NCBI RefSeq assembly: GCF_001522545.3
Contig: NC_031771.1
Location: forward strand, 324,005-388,004
Reading direction: 5' to 3'
From: Parus major
Lineage: Eukaryota > Chordata > Aves > Passeriformes > Paridae
DNA length: 64,000 bases
In this document: positions 63,362 through 64,000 of the stretch, piece after piece
How the letters are laid out: every line of letters starts with the position of its first letter
How positions within the stretch are numbered: position 1 is the first letter of the stretch
Made by a program: the position numbers and the translations under genes
Notes under the pieces: model-generated
The model's database searches: none
The model's input: only the letters and a program-made list of their open reading frames with translations
Told to the model about the DNA's origin: nothing

Positions 63362-64000
63362 TCACCCAACCATCAGATCTCTCTGAGGTACACACTGTGT
63401 TGTTCCATCTTTCTGCGTTATCCACCATGTGCAACCCAGTCTCTGAGCAAAAACAACTCCACGAATGGGTTTGTCTGCACTCGAAGTAGAATTGATCTAA
63501 ACTGTCTTTCTTAAACCTCTGAGATGTACCGCTGGGACTTTGTCTCCGTCTACTATATGCAGGTGCTCGGATTGGGCTGGGCCTGCTCGGTTGGTGGAAC
63601 CTCGGGTGTTAACTATCCAGGTGGCCTTTGCTAGATGCTGCTCTCAATTTTTGAAAGATCTCCCACCCAATGCTTTCAAGGTAGTCTTTAAGAGTCCATT
63701 GTACCTCTCTACTTTACCCGCAGCAGGTGCATGGCAGGGGATATGGTACACTCACTCAATGCCATGTTCCCTAGCCCAGGTGTTTATAAGGTTATTCTTG
63801 AAATGAGTCCCATTGTCTGACTCAATCCTCTCAGGGGTGCCATGCTTCTAAAGGACCTGCTTTTCAAGTCCCAGGATGGTGTTCCGGGCAGTGGCATGAG
63901 GCACAGGGTAGGTTTCCAACTATCCAGTGGTGGCTTCTACCATTGTGAGCACGTAGCGCTTGCCTTGGCGGGTTTGGGGCAGTGTGATGTAGTCAATCTG
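63362..64000 (-). pseudogene. Endogenous retrovirus pol, integrase part (defective, runs off edge)
   Basis: This is an old, inactive retroviral integrase: the catalytic core and C-terminal part in one minus-strand frame of 212 codons plus stop. The DDE triad is visible: Asp at 63992-63994, Asp at 63815-63817 (within SDNGTHF) and Glu at 63707-63709, with exactly 35 residues between the last two as in retroviral integrases. Five in-frame stops at 63920-63922, 63848-63850, 63752-63754, 63644-63646 and 63497-63499 disable it. The frame ends at 63362, only 113 bp before the LTR, leaving no room for env. That fits ERVL-like elements, which lack env. The zinc-binding domain, reverse transcriptase and gag would lie beyond 64000. 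Confidence 0.85.

Noticed and set aside
63540..63806. 88-codon plus-strand frame
   Set aside because: Antisense shadow of the defective integrase.
1..64000. tRNA, rRNA, CRISPR arrays, bacterial insertion sequences or operons
   Set aside because: None seen. The window is vertebrate nuclear DNA, and simple repeats here do not have spacer-repeat structure.

Overview
This is a bird genomic window, probably from a songbird. The evidence is CR1 LINE fragments with the avian CR1 3' end, many avian-type ERVK and ERVL long terminal repeats (LTRs), AT-rich single-copy DNA, and one vertebrate gene exon. Species cannot be fixed from the sequence alone.

Only one host gene is supported. The 3'-terminal coding exon of a delta-2 protocadherin, read as PCDH18, lies on the + strand at 1794-2464. 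It has an intron and splice acceptor on its left and a 3' UTR with several poly(A) signals on its right. The remaining 60 kb or so is gene-poor, as expected for the desert that flanks PCDH18 in other vertebrates. No further exon, rRNA, tRNA, CRISPR array or bacterial-type gene was found.

Layout: 1-3340 end of PCDH18. 6.4-10.2 kb is a repeat cluster (CR1, three reverse LTRs, CR1). 10.2-18 kb is mostly single-copy DNA with one assembly gap. 17,984-19,437 is a long ERVL-type LTR. 21,055-21,333 is a small ERVK solo LTR. 24.9-25.4 kb is a reverse LTR. 32.1-32.4 kb is a forward LTR. 35.8-37.6 kb holds two solo LTRs. 38.6-39.4 kb holds CR1 pieces. 39.4-50.5 kb is mostly single-copy DNA with a 64-bp duplicated segment and a 23-bp palindrome. 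50.5-51 kb is a reverse LTR. 55.46-55.6 kb is a compound trinucleotide repeat with 20 CTG units. 55.8-56.5 kb is a CR1 apparently split by an LTR. 57,842-58,120 is the inverted twin of the 21-kb LTR. 59.6-60.2 kb is an LTR with leader, possible primer-binding site and splice donor. 62,610-64,000 is the 3' end of a reverse-strand ERVL-like provirus (LTR, polypurine tract, integrase with stops) that runs off the window.

The best structural evidence is a set of exact target-site duplications: CATAGG, AAAATG and TACATT (6 bp, ERVK-like), and GCCTA and CTTCT (5 bp, ERVL-like). The most interesting signal is in the edge provirus. All five internal stops in its integrase frame can be explained as TGG codons changed by G-to-A in a GG context, which is the pattern left by APOBEC-type editing. 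I see no previously undescribed multi-gene system here.
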